From Aquimarina pacifica (lineage in GTDB: Bacteria > Bacteroidota > Bacteroidia > Flavobacteriales > Flavobacteriaceae), in the NCBI RefSeq assembly GCF_000520955.1, contig NZ_JACC01000020.1:1-64000 (forward strand): a stretch of 64,000 bases of DNA. The letters run 5' to 3'. Below the pieces are notes generated by a model that made no database searches, was not told the origin of the DNA, and worked only from the letters and a program-made list of their open reading frames with translations. Position 1 is the stretch's first letter. Every line of letters begins with the position of its first letter. Of the stretch, positions 25,910 through 35,932 are shown piece by piece. The translations under genes were made by a program, and so were the position numbers.

Positions 25910-28645
25910 TTAAACTTCCTTTTCTATAAAGGGAATTTCAATATTAAAAATTTCTATGATTAGTTTTTTTAATTGCACTAAATATTCATCTAAAACACTA
26001 TTTGTAATTTCATGATTTGGCTTACTTCTTACACTATTCTTGGTCCCAAAACGAAGATACCCTTCCTTTAGGTTCTTAAAAGATATGATTCCTGCCTGAA
26101 AAGATGTATGAGTTTGTTTTTCATTATGATACATATAGGCATAGGCCAAAACCTGTATAGCCTTGCTATATTTATAATCTTGAGTCATTGTATCCCAATC
26201 CATAATGACTACGTCGCCTCGAGTTACTTTTCCTGTCTTATAATCAATTACCCTTAATTCTCCATTGAGTTCGTCTATTCTATCCACTTTACCTTTGATA
26301 AATATAGGAAAATCTAATTCTGGAATCTCTAATCGACATTTAAGATTACTTTCGACTGCAATAATTTTTAATTGTCCTCCCGAACGAAGTATTTTCTCTT
26401 CCGATTTTAAAAAATTAAAAATATAGCGTTTGGCAACTTCAAAAATCAATAAATTCTTTCCTTGTGTAATATCCAGTTTGTTGTATTCTTGTCTAAACTG
26501 ATCCAGAAGTTCTTTGTCAATCTGATTTTCCATTTTCTTAATACCTTCAAGAGTAAGAAATTGATTTTCAAAAGGCTTATAAAAGTTTTCTAATGTATTA
26601 TGAATGACCGTACCTAAAGTATTTGCCGCAATAGTTTCTTCTACCTCATCAGTATCTCTAACTCCCAAAATATATGTGTAGTAAAACTCCATTGGGTTTC
26701 GGATATAAGAGGTTAATGCAGAAGGTGATAAACCATGAGCCCCCAGTTTTTGTAACTTTTCTAAAACATCTTGGTTCTTATCAATCTTCAGCGGTTGTTT
26801 AACAAATATTGGTACTTCTGAGGACAACATGTATTTCTTAAGTGTATGGTTAGGTCTTTTATCAATATCGAGCTGCAATAGAAATCTACTTTTTTCTCCG
26901 CCACCGACACCATCATTTTCTGTATTATATAGTAGGTAAACGTTCTTTGCTCTTTGTATTAATCTATAAAAATGATATGTATATATTGCATCCTTTTCTT
27001 TGTATGTTGGTAGGTTATATGCTCTTTTGAGGTCATAAGGAATAAAGGAATTGATACTTTTTCCTGCAGGTAGCACTCCTTCGTTTACTGAGGTAATAAT
27101 TACCGTTTCAAAATCAAGACATCTAGACTCTAGCATTCCCATGAGCTGCAACCCTCTAAATGGTTCGCCAGAAAAATCTAATGTTTCGGACGTCAAAATA
27201 TCTTTATACAATGTATACAGAGATGCTATAGAATCTAGGTAAGTATACTTGCTTTGTAAATTTGCCAATTTATTAAAAATCAAATGAAAATGATATACAC
27301 ATTCTAATTCGAGTTCATCTTTCTCAGCATCTAAACTATCTTTGAGTAATTGAATAATTTTTCTACAATTGCCTAAAGCTACGTTTACATTTGTCCAAGG
27401 AGCAAACAAAAGTTCGAATTTCTTTTTTTCATGATCCGTTGATTGCTCTAGTATTTTTGATACTGTTAGATAAACTATATTTTCCTTGGATATGGTTTTG
27501 ATAAGATGTGATGCAGATGCCCCTAACAATCGGTTAGATTGCGGACTGTTTAAAATATCTAAAACAGGTTTATAGTATAACCCTTTTAGACTTGGTGTTT
27601 TATGAATTGCGAACAACAATTCAAAAAAAGATGACAAAGGGACATCACTAAGCGGTAACCCCATTGTAATGTTTAGTGACTCTATCGTATCAGGCAAAGA
27701 GTTAAGCACCGGTTGTAATAAACTTTCATCAGCAAGCACTAAGGCTGTCTTTTCTATATCCATTTTAGAGATAGATTGTACTATCCTGCCAGCTGCTTTA
27801 GCCTGACCAATATTTTTTGGAACCCCTACATATGTAATATTCTTTTGTTGAGAAAAATTATCCTGTATCCATTCAAAAGGTTTATCCTTATAATAGCCCC
27901 ATTGCTTTTTGTAGTTTCTCAAAAACAGTGAAGCCTCGTGATAGTTATTTTGTACAAAAAATGCATCAGCATCCCAAAATACTTGTCCTATACCTGCCTC
28001 TAAAAGTGCTTGGAAAATTATTTGCTCGGCATTATTGAGGGCATTAAACCCCACCAAAACATGCTTTCTGTTTTCTTTCTTTATATAAGTATGAATCTCT
28101 TCTGATGCCCGTCTATATAACAACCCCTGATAACCAACTTTTTTGAACAAAAGCGTATCCCTAAAGTTTTCATAATATTCTAAAAGACTTTTCCAGAATT
28201 GAATATAATTTTTGACCAATGTTGTTTTTTCGGTCTGCAAATACCAATGGTTTATATCTTGAATTCCTGATAAGTAAGCAAAAAAACTTTTGTGATCAAT
28301 ACAATATCTATCAATCTCATTAAAGTCATAAATAAGTGTTTGTGCCCAATTTCTAAAGGTTTCAAAACTCTCTTTTTCTTCCTGTTCTTTTATTGTTAGA
28401 TACGTATTATAAAACTCAAATAAGGTCTCTACATTATCTATCTGTTGCAGTCCCGATAACTGCTCTATAAACTCTTCTATACTCAATATTATAGGAGCAA
28501 AAAATGTATTCTCACTATAGGTTTCTAGAAGTTCTTTTTTTAGAAAAAGCCCAGCCCTTTTACTTGGCACAAGAAAAACTATATCACTTATGTTTTGAGA
28601 GGATTTAGATATCTCTACTATTACATTATTAAGAAAACTTTTCAA
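25910..28645 (-). CDS. AddB-like PD-(D/E)XK nuclease / inactivated helicase subunit
   Basis: 911 residues. This is the probable partner of the AddA-like helicase-nuclease encoded 1.9 kb upstream, in RecBCD-like double-strand break processing. The C-terminal part carries the PD-(D/E)XK nuclease signature (GKVDRIDELNGELRVIDYKTG, about residues 780-805), preceded by the ALTSYIRNPMEFYYTYILG stretch seen in AddB family nucleases. I see no well-formed Walker A motif at the N-terminus, as expected for an AddB-type subunit. The iron-sulfur cysteines of Bacillus AddB are not apparent. Confidence 0.8.
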   Translation of the reverse strand: MKSFLNNVIVEISKSSQNISDIVFLVPSKRAGLFLKKELLETYSENTFFAPIILSIEEFIEQLSGLQQIDNVETLFEFYNTYLTIKEQEEKESFETFRNWAQTLIYDFNEIDRYCIDHKSFFAYLSGIQDINHWYLQTEKTTLVKNYIQFWKSLLEYYENFRDTLLFKKVGYQGLLYRRASEEIHTYIKKENRKHVLVGFNALNNAEQIIFQALLEAGIGQVFWDADAFFVQNNYHEASLFLRNYKKQWGYYKDKPFEWIQDNFSQQKNITYVGVPKNIGQAKAAGRIVQSISKMDIEKTALVLADESLLQPVLNSLPDTIESLNITMGLPLSDVPLSSFFELLFAIHKTPSLKGLYYKPVLDILNSPQSNRLLGASASHLIKTISKENIVYLTVSKILEQSTDHEKKKFELLFAPWTNVNVALGNCRKIIQLLKDSLDAEKDELELECVYHFHLIFNKLANLQSKYTYLDSIASLYTLYKDILTSETLDFSGEPFRGLQLMGMLESRCLDFETVIITSVNEGVLPAGKSINSFIPYDLKRAYNLPTYKEKDAIYTYHFYRLIQRAKNVYLLYNTENDGVGGGEKSRFLLQLDIDKRPNHTLKKYMLSSEVPIFVKQPLKIDKNQDVLEKLQKLGAHGLSPSALTSYIRNPMEFYYTYILGVRDTDEVEETIAANTLGTVIHNTLENFYKPFENQFLTLEGIKKMENQIDKELLDQFRQEYNKLDITQGKNLLIFEVAKRYIFNFLKSEEKILRSGGQLKIIAVESNLKCRLEIPELDFPIFIKGKVDRIDELNGELRVIDYKTGKVTRGDVVIMDWDTMTQDYKYSKAIQVLAYAYMYHNEKQTHTSFQAGIISFKNLKEGYLRFGTKNSVRSKPNHEITNSVLDEYLVQLKKLIIEIFNIEIPFIEKEV

Positions 28646-28787
28646 AAGCTAGAGGTTTTGTTCTTATTCTATAGGAATCAGATTACTTTATGGATTTACT
28701 TTATGGATCACTATACCCAAATCTAAATGATATTAGCATAACACATATAGTATAGACCAACAACATAGTGTTATAACTTCTTTAAAC

Positions 28788-28822
28788 TAAAAAACGCCCC
28801 GAAAAATTTCGGGACGTTTTTA
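28788..28822 (-). terminator. Rho-independent terminator of the OmpA-family gene
   Basis: A strong hairpin with CCCGAAA / TTTCGGG core arms extended by A-rich and T-rich flanks. On the minus strand it ends in GCGTTTTTT, 30-65 bases after the OmpA-family stop codon. Confidence 0.85.
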
Positions 28823-28853
28823 ATAAAACTATTAGTTTGAGAGTTGGTTTTAC

Positions 28854-30245
28854 TTATTTTACTAAGTTAATCTCAACACGTCTGTTTTGTGCTCTACCAG
28901 CTCTAGTTTTGTTAGAAGCGATTGGTCTATCTTCTCCGTAACCTACAGCAGATAATCTGAACTGATCAATACCGTTGTTAGTTAAGAAGTTCTTCACAGC
29001 GTTTGCTCTAGAATCAGATAATCTCTGGTTATTAGCAGCAGCACCTTGTGAATCTGTATGACCTTCTACTGTAAACTTAGCAGTTGGGTATTCTTTTAGG
29101 ATACTAATGATATCATTAAGAACTTTTGTTGACTGATCTTTGATAGTTGACTTACCAGAATCAAATAATACTTGAGCAGCATATGTATTTAATGTTTTCT
29201 GAATTTCCTCAGTTACCTCAGGACATCCATTATTAGCTACAGTACCTGCAACATCTGGACAGTTATCATCTTTATCTAATACTCCGTCTCCGTCTTTATC
29301 TTGGTAAGGACATCCGTTGTTAGCTTCTGGACCTGCTTCTTCAGGACAACCATCAGCGCTATCTTTGATTCCGTCACCATCTGCATCAGGACATCCGTTA
29401 AGTGATGCTAAACCAGCTACAGTAGGACAATCATCTTTAGGATCTGGAACACCGTCACCGTCAGTATCAGGACATCCGTTAAATTCTGCAAGACCTGCAG
29501 TATCAGGACATTCATCTTTTGAATCAGTGATTCCATCACCGTCAGTATCAGGACATCCGTTGAATTCCTCTAAACCAGGAACCTCAGGACACTCATCATC
29601 TTTATCGTATATTCCGTCACCATCTGTATCTTTACCTCCGAATGCGAAAGTAAGTCCCGCAGAATGTTGGAAGTGAGTTGGAGGATAGTTACTAGCTTCG
29701 TAATCTTCGAATACGTGCTTGTAAGTAGACTGAACACTAAAAGCTAAGTTTTCAGAGATCCAGAAGTTGATTCCTAAAGAACCATTTAATGTTCCTGCAC
29801 CTATTTCATCAAGCCAAGTGTAACCACCACCTATTCCTACAGAAGGATCGAACCAACCTGTCTTCAATACATTCTTAAGGCTGTAAGAGATTGTACCATC
29901 TAAAGCATAGTAAGACAAGTCATCAACTGTAACTGTACTACCATCAAAAGGATTCTCTCCCGCTTTATCTATTTTGTTAACTGACCCAGCAGCTGAAAAA
30001 GAGAAACCATCTCCTATATATCTTCCAACAGTTAATTTGGAAACAGAAGGAAGAATGTTCCAGTGGTCACTCGCATTAAAAAATTCGTCGAAAATTTCAC
30101 CCTGAGTAATAAGATCACCGCCAGTAGGATAAATATCAACAGCGTTGACCCCTACAGTAATTGCCCAAGGATTGTTTTCATCTTGTGCATTCGCAGTACT
30201 AAGTACCAGTAACGAAGCCACTAAAAATGTGATAAGATGTTTCAT
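28854..30245 (-). CDS. OmpA-family outer-membrane protein with thrombospondin type 3 repeats
   Basis: 463 residues, taking the ATG at 30245; a TTG two codons upstream is less likely. A signal peptide (about 1-20) is followed by an eight-stranded barrel-like domain (about 22-200), calcium-binding thrombospondin type 3 repeats (about 205-345, five or six copies of DxDGDGxxD...CPxxxG) and an OmpA peptidoglycan-binding domain (about 355-463, with VEGHTDSQG and NRRVEI). It should tie the outer membrane to the cell wall and is probably abundant. A strong promoter lies at 30280-30310 and a terminator follows, so it is its own transcript. Confidence 0.92.
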   Translation of the reverse strand: MKHLITFLVASLLVLSTANAQDENNPWAITVGVNAVDIYPTGGDLITQGEIFDEFFNASDHWNILPSVSKLTVGRYIGDGFSFSAAGSVNKIDKAGENPFDGSTVTVDDLSYYALDGTISYSLKNVLKTGWFDPSVGIGGGYTWLDEIGAGTLNGSLGINFWISENLAFSVQSTYKHVFEDYEASNYPPTHFQHSAGLTFAFGGKDTDGDGIYDKDDECPEVPGLEEFNGCPDTDGDGITDSKDECPDTAGLAEFNGCPDTDGDGVPDPKDDCPTVAGLASLNGCPDADGDGIKDSADGCPEEAGPEANNGCPYQDKDGDGVLDKDDNCPDVAGTVANNGCPEVTEEIQKTLNTYAAQVLFDSGKSTIKDQSTKVLNDIISILKEYPTAKFTVEGHTDSQGAAANNQRLSDSRANAVKNFLTNNGIDQFRLSAVGYGEDRPIASNKTRAGRAQNRRVEINLVK

Positions 30246-30279
30246 ATTCAATAATTTAATTTTTAAGTGTTAATTAGAG

Positions 30280-30310
30280 CAAATGTAATATGTTAAACAT
30301 AACTGTCAAA
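30280..30310 (-). promoter_or_regulatory. Bacteroidota-type promoter of the OmpA-family gene
   Basis: On the minus strand, TTTG (30307-30310), a 19-base spacer and TACATTTG (30280-30287) match the -33 TTTG / -7 TAnnTTTG consensus, 35 bases before the ATG. Confidence 0.75.
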
Positions 30311-30530
30311 GACAAATCTAATAAAATTTTCTTAACAACCCAGTATCTATAGTCGTTTTCAAGGGTATGCAGATTTCTGAAACTGCTTTTTAAACCCCAA
30401 AAAAAGTACAAAATTGACCTGTTTAAGAAAGAAATTATTCAATTTATTTCGACAATCGTAATACAATTATAAGATAAAAATACCTTTTAACCTTAACTTT
30501 CTTTTAGTAATTGTAAAAATCATGAGTTAT

Positions 30531-33500
30531 TTATATATATTTTAAAGTGATTATGTCATTAAAATATACTAAAATCTTATGCTGGATATGAAACCCCATT
30601 TTTAGTAATATTCCCGCATAGTGCTCTAGTTGAGACCCATGAGAACTATTATAGACACCAGTTTTATAGTCTATAAGTATCACATTGCTGTCATTATCAA
30701 TTAATATTCGATCGGGCCTAAATAATCTTCCATCGGCCACAATATCTCGCTCATTATATATAGTATACCCAGTAGAAAAATACTTCGAAAGCTCAGGGTG
30801 CTTTACAACATTTTGTATCTCATCATAAAGAAGTTTTTTTTCTTCAACCATAATTTCTCCTCTTTTAAAGGCATCATCAATCACTTTGTCAATATCTTCG
30901 CTTGTATAAATACGAGCCATAAGATCATGTAATAAGTTTCCTTTTTCTATTGCATTCTGCTGTGAAGTATCCCAAAGTTTACCTGAATTAGTCATAATAT
31001 GCACTTTGTACTTTCTCTGGTTATTCCCAAATCCAAACAGTTTAATGACGTTAGCACCACCTTCTATGCTTTTTGTTATAGTATCCGGTTCAGAAAAATT
31101 ACCAAAAGTATACGCTGTCTTTTCTGCATCCCATAGCCCCTGATCTTTTAAATAAGCAATTAGTTTCCCAGAAAAAGTATTGGGATTATGCATCCCCTTG
31201 CTATTCAACTGTAAATTAGAGATCACATATAATTGCTCTTTTGCTCTAGTAAATACTACATACAATAGATTAAAGGTATCTAACTCTAATTGAGATTGTC
31301 TCTTTTTAACAATCTGTTGGGCTTGCTCACTATAATGTGCGATATTCTTACTGTAATCTATAAACATTTCGTCAAAACCCTCATAAGTTTCTTTATCTAC
31401 AGATATCCATGTTTTGGGTTCAATTTCTCTGTAAATATCTACATGTGCATATGGATAAATTACGCACGTAAACTCTAATCCTTTTGCCTTGTGTATTGTA
31501 ATAATTTGAATTGCTTTTTCTGTTTCTGGTGCCACAATACTTAAAGTATCCTTTTTTGAGTCCCAATAAGAAAGAAAACCAACAATTCCTTCATTATGTT
31601 TTTGAGTAAATGTAAATACTGTATCCAGAAAAAATTGCAAATAAGCGTTTATTGGTTCGGCGTAAAAAAAACTTCCAATAATATATTCTATTGCATCATA
31701 TAATGGTTTTATAACGAGTTCTGAAAAATCAAAATTAACCCCAAAAGTTTTTAATTCTGAAGAAAAACCTTCTCTATCCATATGAATCATTTTCTGCAAA
31801 AAAGAATGCTTTTCTTTTATTGAAAATTGCTCAGTTAAAAAATGTAAGGTTTCTAGCTTAGAGATCATGTGCTCTGGTTGTACATACCATATTAGTATAT
31901 TAACAATAAACATTACCTGAGGAGCATTTGCTATCAATAAAGTCTCTGAAGAAATAATCGCCATCCCTTTTTGTGTAAGATAGTCTGCAATTGCACTTCC
32001 TTCTTTTTGTTTTCTTACAATTACACAAATCTCATTAAGCCCATATCCTTTTTGCTCTAATTCAACAATCGAATTATAAACTTTTTCTGGATACATCTCA
32101 TTTTCTTCTGCTACATTTTTGGCTTTGACAAAGGATAGGCTTACAAAACCATTCTTTTTATCATTAACCTTTTGTTTGTTTCCCTCACGATATAATTGCT
32201 GATGTTTGACATCACTAAAATCATTAGATAGAAATGTAAAAAAGCTATTATTAAACTTTATTATTTCTTCACTACTTCGATAGTTTTTGGGGAGATTAAG
32301 CACTTCTTTTTCTTTCACAGAAAAAGGATTTGTATCAGATGATAAATCTATAAATTGTTCTGCCTTTCCTCCACGCCATCTATAAATAGCTTGTTTGGCG
32401 TCTCCTACAATTGTAATTTTACCTCTTTTCCCTGATAAAGTTTCTGTAGAGACGGCATTATCTATAAGAGGTATCAAATTGTTCCATTGTAACTCAGAGG
32501 TGTCCTGAAATTCGTCAATAAAATAATCTCGATATCGCTCTCCTAATCGCTCATATATAAACGGAGCCGGTTGATCTAGAATTGCGTTACTAATAATAGT
32601 ATTAAACTCTGAAATCAATAAAATCCTTCTTTCTTTTTTAATCTGAATCAATTCTTTATTAATAACATGAAGAACAGAAAGTGGTGTAAGATTCTTAAAA
32701 CAATTCTGAAAAAGATCAATTTGCAAACACCTATTTTTTGTATCTATAAACACCTCTTCTATCATTGGGCGCATCCCATCAATCAGGTCTTTCTTAAAAT
32801 CATCTAGCTTTGCACCATAAAAGGTGGCTTCGGATATATTTTGCTTCCATTGCGTTTTAAAATCAACTTTTAGATCTCCTTCTACAAGTTTTTGAAAATG
32901 TTTTGGAATAGAACCCCTCATAAAATCTTTCTCATCAACACCCTTATCAATAATTAGCTGTAAAACCGAGGTTGCCTGAGAAGTAATACTCTTTTTATGA
33001 TCTCTTATCTTATTGTTTAACAGTGTTTTTAATTTCTCAAAATCGATTGCAGACTTATTCGATAAATTGTTAAGATGATTCAAATCATTTTCACTAAATA
33101 AAAGTCTGGCAATCTTATTAAGTTCTATAGTAATATCCCAACTTTTGTCTTCTTCGAGTTTACTAATTGCAAAATCAACAATCAATCTTGTTAAGTCCTT
33201 ATTTAATCCTATTTGCGCAATAACTGCATCGACCGCTTCTTTGATCAAAGAATCTACATCCATTTCTATTTCGAAATTCATAGGAATTCCTAAATCATGC
33301 GCAAAAGTTCTGATCACTCTATGCGTAAAAGTATCGATAGTTACAATATCAAATGCTGCATAGTTATGCAGAATATTAAGAAGAATATTCTTTGCTTTTT
33401 GCTTGAGCCTAGATGTATCGAGTTGTGTCTCTTCAATCAGTTCTTGTTCTATTGCTCTGTATTTGGTGGGCGTTTCTGGCTGACTAATGGCCACTAAATT

Positions 33501-33683
33501 TTCTAATACTCTAATTTTCATTTCAGCAACCGCTTTGTTTGTAAAGGTTATTGCCAAAATATTCTTATAACTCTCCTTAAACTCTCCTTTTAACAGTGTA
33601 ATCAGGTATGATTTTACCAATGTATACGTTTTACCGGCTCCGGCAGCGGCATTATAAACGGTAAAAGCTTTAGTGGTAGTCAA
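30531..33683 (-). CDS. AddA-like UvrD-family helicase/nuclease
   Basis: 1050 residues from a TTG start; no ATG lies between it and the in-frame stop just upstream, and the helicase motif starts at residue 11. Walker A is NAAAGAGKTY (11-20), Walker B is DEFQDTS (D390-E391), helicase motif III is VGDAKQAIYRWRGG, and a C-terminal PD-(D/E)XK nuclease carries RPDRILID and LIDYKTG (about 1005). It should unwind and trim DNA ends for recombination with the AddB-like protein. The OmpA-family gene separates the two. No promoter was found. Confidence 0.88.
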   Translation of the reverse strand: MTTTKAFTVYNAAAGAGKTYTLVKSYLITLLKGEFKESYKNILAITFTNKAVAEMKIRVLENLVAISQPETPTKYRAIEQELIEETQLDTSRLKQKAKNILLNILHNYAAFDIVTIDTFTHRVIRTFAHDLGIPMNFEIEMDVDSLIKEAVDAVIAQIGLNKDLTRLIVDFAISKLEEDKSWDITIELNKIARLLFSENDLNHLNNLSNKSAIDFEKLKTLLNNKIRDHKKSITSQATSVLQLIIDKGVDEKDFMRGSIPKHFQKLVEGDLKVDFKTQWKQNISEATFYGAKLDDFKKDLIDGMRPMIEEVFIDTKNRCLQIDLFQNCFKNLTPLSVLHVINKELIQIKKERRILLISEFNTIISNAILDQPAPFIYERLGERYRDYFIDEFQDTSELQWNNLIPLIDNAVSTETLSGKRGKITIVGDAKQAIYRWRGGKAEQFIDLSSDTNPFSVKEKEVLNLPKNYRSSEEIIKFNNSFFTFLSNDFSDVKHQQLYREGNKQKVNDKKNGFVSLSFVKAKNVAEENEMYPEKVYNSIVELEQKGYGLNEICVIVRKQKEGSAIADYLTQKGMAIISSETLLIANAPQVMFIVNILIWYVQPEHMISKLETLHFLTEQFSIKEKHSFLQKMIHMDREGFSSELKTFGVNFDFSELVIKPLYDAIEYIIGSFFYAEPINAYLQFFLDTVFTFTQKHNEGIVGFLSYWDSKKDTLSIVAPETEKAIQIITIHKAKGLEFTCVIYPYAHVDIYREIEPKTWISVDKETYEGFDEMFIDYSKNIAHYSEQAQQIVKKRQSQLELDTFNLLYVVFTRAKEQLYVISNLQLNSKGMHNPNTFSGKLIAYLKDQGLWDAEKTAYTFGNFSEPDTITKSIEGGANVIKLFGFGNNQRKYKVHIMTNSGKLWDTSQQNAIEKGNLLHDLMARIYTSEDIDKVIDDAFKRGEIMVEEKKLLYDEIQNVVKHPELSKYFSTGYTIYNERDIVADGRLFRPDRILIDNDSNVILIDYKTGVYNSSHGSQLEHYAGILLKMGFHIQHKILVYFNDIITLKYI

Positions 33684-33826
33684 AGTTTTTTTACGAAAAT
33701 ACTAAAACCAATAGTGTCTATCTTATGACATTCTATAAATATTTTAACAAACAAGGTGTATCTACGCTAATTTCAATTTAATCAATTTATAACATTCATA
33801 AATTTTTTATTCATCTTGCTTATCCT

Positions 33827-33834
33827 TAAATTTG
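33827..33834 (+). promoter_or_regulatory. Possible -7 element of sodA
   Basis: TAAATTTG matches the TAnnTTTG consensus 36 bases before the sodA start. No good TTTG lies at the right distance upstream, so this is tentative. Confidence 0.35.
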
Positions 33835-33870
33835 GTTTCACATTTATTTTTTTAATTAAACTAGTAAAGT

Positions 33871-34479
33871 ATGTCATTCGAACTACCAAAATTAAACTAT
33901 GCCTTTGATGCATTAGAACCTCATATAGATGCGCGTACCATGGAAATTCATCATGACAAGCACCATGCAGGATATACAAGCAAATTAAATGCTGCCATAG
34001 ATGGAACAGATCTAGATGGTAAAACCATTGAAAATATCCTAATTAATCTTGATATGTCGAATGCGGCTGTAAGAAATAATGGAGGAGGGTATTACAACCA
34101 TACCTTATTCTGGGAAATACTATCTCCTAATGGAGGAGATAAACCATCTGGCGAACTTTCTGATGCTATTAATGCTGCTTTTGGTTCTTTTGATGCTTTT
34201 AAAGATACATTTTCTAAAGCTGCCGCTACTCAGTTTGGTTCGGGATGGGCTTGGTTATGTGTTCAAGAAGGTGGAAAAGTAGAGGTTTGTGCTACTCCTA
34301 ATCAAGATAATCCTTTAATGCCAGGTGTAGGATGCGGGGGAACTCCTATCTTAGGACTTGATGTTTGGGAGCATGCGTATTACCTAAATTATCAAAACAG
34401 AAGACCTGATTATGTTTCTGCATTCTTCAATGTAATTGACTGGAACGAAGTTTCTAGAAGATATGCCGACTCAAAATAA
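33871..34479 (+). CDS. sodA: Superoxide dismutase, Mn/Fe family
   Basis: 202 residues, cytoplasmic. It converts superoxide to peroxide and oxygen. The four metal ligands are visible: H27 (MEIHHDKHH), H77 (YYNHTLFW), D164 and H168 ([10 protein letters not shown]). The GSGWAWL stretch and the [13 protein letters not shown] signature fit the Mn or cambialistic type better than the strict Fe type. It is a single gene with its own terminator at 34501-34535, lying between the divergent AddA-like gene and the convergent lipoprotein gene. Confidence 0.93.
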   Translation: MSFELPKLNYAFDALEPHIDARTMEIHHDKHHAGYTSKLNAAIDGTDLDGKTIENILINLDMSNAAVRNNGGGYYNHTLFWEILSPNGGDKPSGELSDAINAAFGSFDAFKDTFSKAAATQFGSGWAWLCVQEGGKVEVCATPNQDNPLMPGVGCGGTPILGLDVWEHAYYLNYQNRRPDYVSAFFNVIDWNEVSRRYADSK

Positions 34480-34500
34480 TAGTATATACGCAATGTATTG

Positions 34501-34535
34501 AAAAAGGTGTTTGAAAAAATCAAACACCTTTTTTA
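34501..34535 (+). terminator. Rho-independent terminator after sodA
   Basis: A perfect stem (AAAAAGGTGTTTGA / TCAAACACCTTTTT) with a short A loop and a T-run. It is symmetrical enough to serve the convergent lipoprotein gene as well. Confidence 0.9.
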
Positions 34536-34557
34536 TTACTGCCTTTTTGCACTATGC

Positions 34558-35868
34558 CTACAATTGTATTTTACTTACTCTTGGGGATCCCCAATCTGAT
34601 ACGTATAAAACTTTATTTTCGGCATCACCTATAATACCATTTGGCCAATCGAATGAAGCTTCGAGAAGAGGTCCGTCTTTTTGAGATTTATCCCCAGTAC
34701 CAGCAATGGTTTCTACCGCTCCTTCTAGAGTGATCTTCAAAATTTTATTCTTAAAAAAAGAGGTGGCATACAACTCTCCATTCATTTCTGTAATATACCC
34801 AATAGAATCCCCTAGATTAACCAACTCACTAACCGATCCATCCATCGTTATTTTATAAATTTCTCCAGTATTAAAATTTGCTGCAAACAAACTAGCAGAT
34901 TCTTTGTGGTAAGCGATCCCAACAGTCCCTGCTAACCTTGCATCTGATGTCAATTCTATAACATCCATATCGGGTGTAATTTTTAGAATTAAAGAATGTT
35001 GATACCCCCCAGAATAGATATTTCTATTTTCATCCATCACGAGTCCTGCGAAGCCTAGATCAAAATTAGCATAAAGTAATTTTGTAGTTTCATTGATCAA
35101 TTTGTGAATATTTCCACCATTATTAACATACACAACATCATTCTCATCAGTCACCAAACCTCCTGGCACATCTAATTCTGTTGCATAATTATCTACATCT
35201 CTATTGACATCTATTTTAAACACTTCTGATCCAGAACCCGCACCATCAACAAATACTCCAAAATTCGAAACATAAATATTCTTTTCAGAATCAATTGTTA
35301 TGCCATCAAGACCACTATTAGGTGGATACGTTACGGGCAGAGTAAAAACACCTGCAGGAGGAGTGGTTAATTGAAAAACATCTGTAAAATCAGACAACAC
35401 TACTTTTCTACGGTGTTTAGAATTCATATAGATGCTCAAAATTGATATCTGATATGCTACATCTTCTACGATAACATCTCCATCGGTGTCCAAAAGTGTT
35501 TCGGGAAATCGTATAGCATATGTTGCCTTGTTATGTTCTATTTCCAAAAACTTATCATCCCCGAGAGACAATGCAAACTGTTCATCAAACATATCTAATG
35601 AAGTGGTTTTTGACACATAGACTCTAAATCTTTTGAGATTGGATTGATATGATGGAGCATCAAATTGTATTTTTATGTCCTGGCTATTGCCATAATTAGA
35701 TGTATCGATTACTACAATTTCCTGAACAGCTAGCTCTTCGTGATGATTTCCAGAACTATAATCATCAATAAGGTCACAGGATACAATATAGAATGTGCAG
35801 AAAATGTAGGTTACTAATTGTGCCGCTTTGATAATTCTTCTTAAAGTTGTTTTTTCCATTTTATACAT
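34558..35868 (-). CDS. SMP-30/NHL-type beta-propeller lipoprotein
   Basis: 436 residues. A lipoprotein signal (lipobox cysteine C31 after YIVS) is followed by an Ig-like domain (about 45-145) and an NHL/SMP-30-type propeller (about 150-436) with repeats such as GLDGITIDSEKNIYVSNFG and WPNGIIGDAENKVLYVSDWG. It would be anchored in the outer or inner membrane. Propellers of this kind bind ligands or hydrolyse lactones, but no catalytic residues are clear. It lies next to a membrane AraC regulator on the same strand (64 bases upstream), which may control it. Confidence 0.75.
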   Translation of the reverse strand: MYKMEKTTLRRIIKAAQLVTYIFCTFYIVSCDLIDDYSSGNHHEELAVQEIVVIDTSNYGNSQDIKIQFDAPSYQSNLKRFRVYVSKTTSLDMFDEQFALSLGDDKFLEIEHNKATYAIRFPETLLDTDGDVIVEDVAYQISILSIYMNSKHRRKVVLSDFTDVFQLTTPPAGVFTLPVTYPPNSGLDGITIDSEKNIYVSNFGVFVDGAGSGSEVFKIDVNRDVDNYATELDVPGGLVTDENDVVYVNNGGNIHKLINETTKLLYANFDLGFAGLVMDENRNIYSGGYQHSLILKITPDMDVIELTSDARLAGTVGIAYHKESASLFAANFNTGEIYKITMDGSVSELVNLGDSIGYITEMNGELYATSFFKNKILKITLEGAVETIAGTGDKSQKDGPLLEASFDWPNGIIGDAENKVLYVSDWGSPRVSKIQL

Positions 35869-35932
35869 AAGTTTTAATACTAATTTATACTTAGGTAAAA
35901 ATAGATTTCGATACTTCAGAAAAGGAAGTAAT

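Noticed and set aside
29317..29676. 119-codon plus-strand open frame
   Set aside because: It is antisense to the thrombospondin type 3 repeats of the OmpA-family gene; Ser/Gly/Pro repeats are only the mirror of that coding repeat.
33782..33979. 65-codon minus-strand frame
   Set aside because: It overlaps sodA antisense and has no features of its own.
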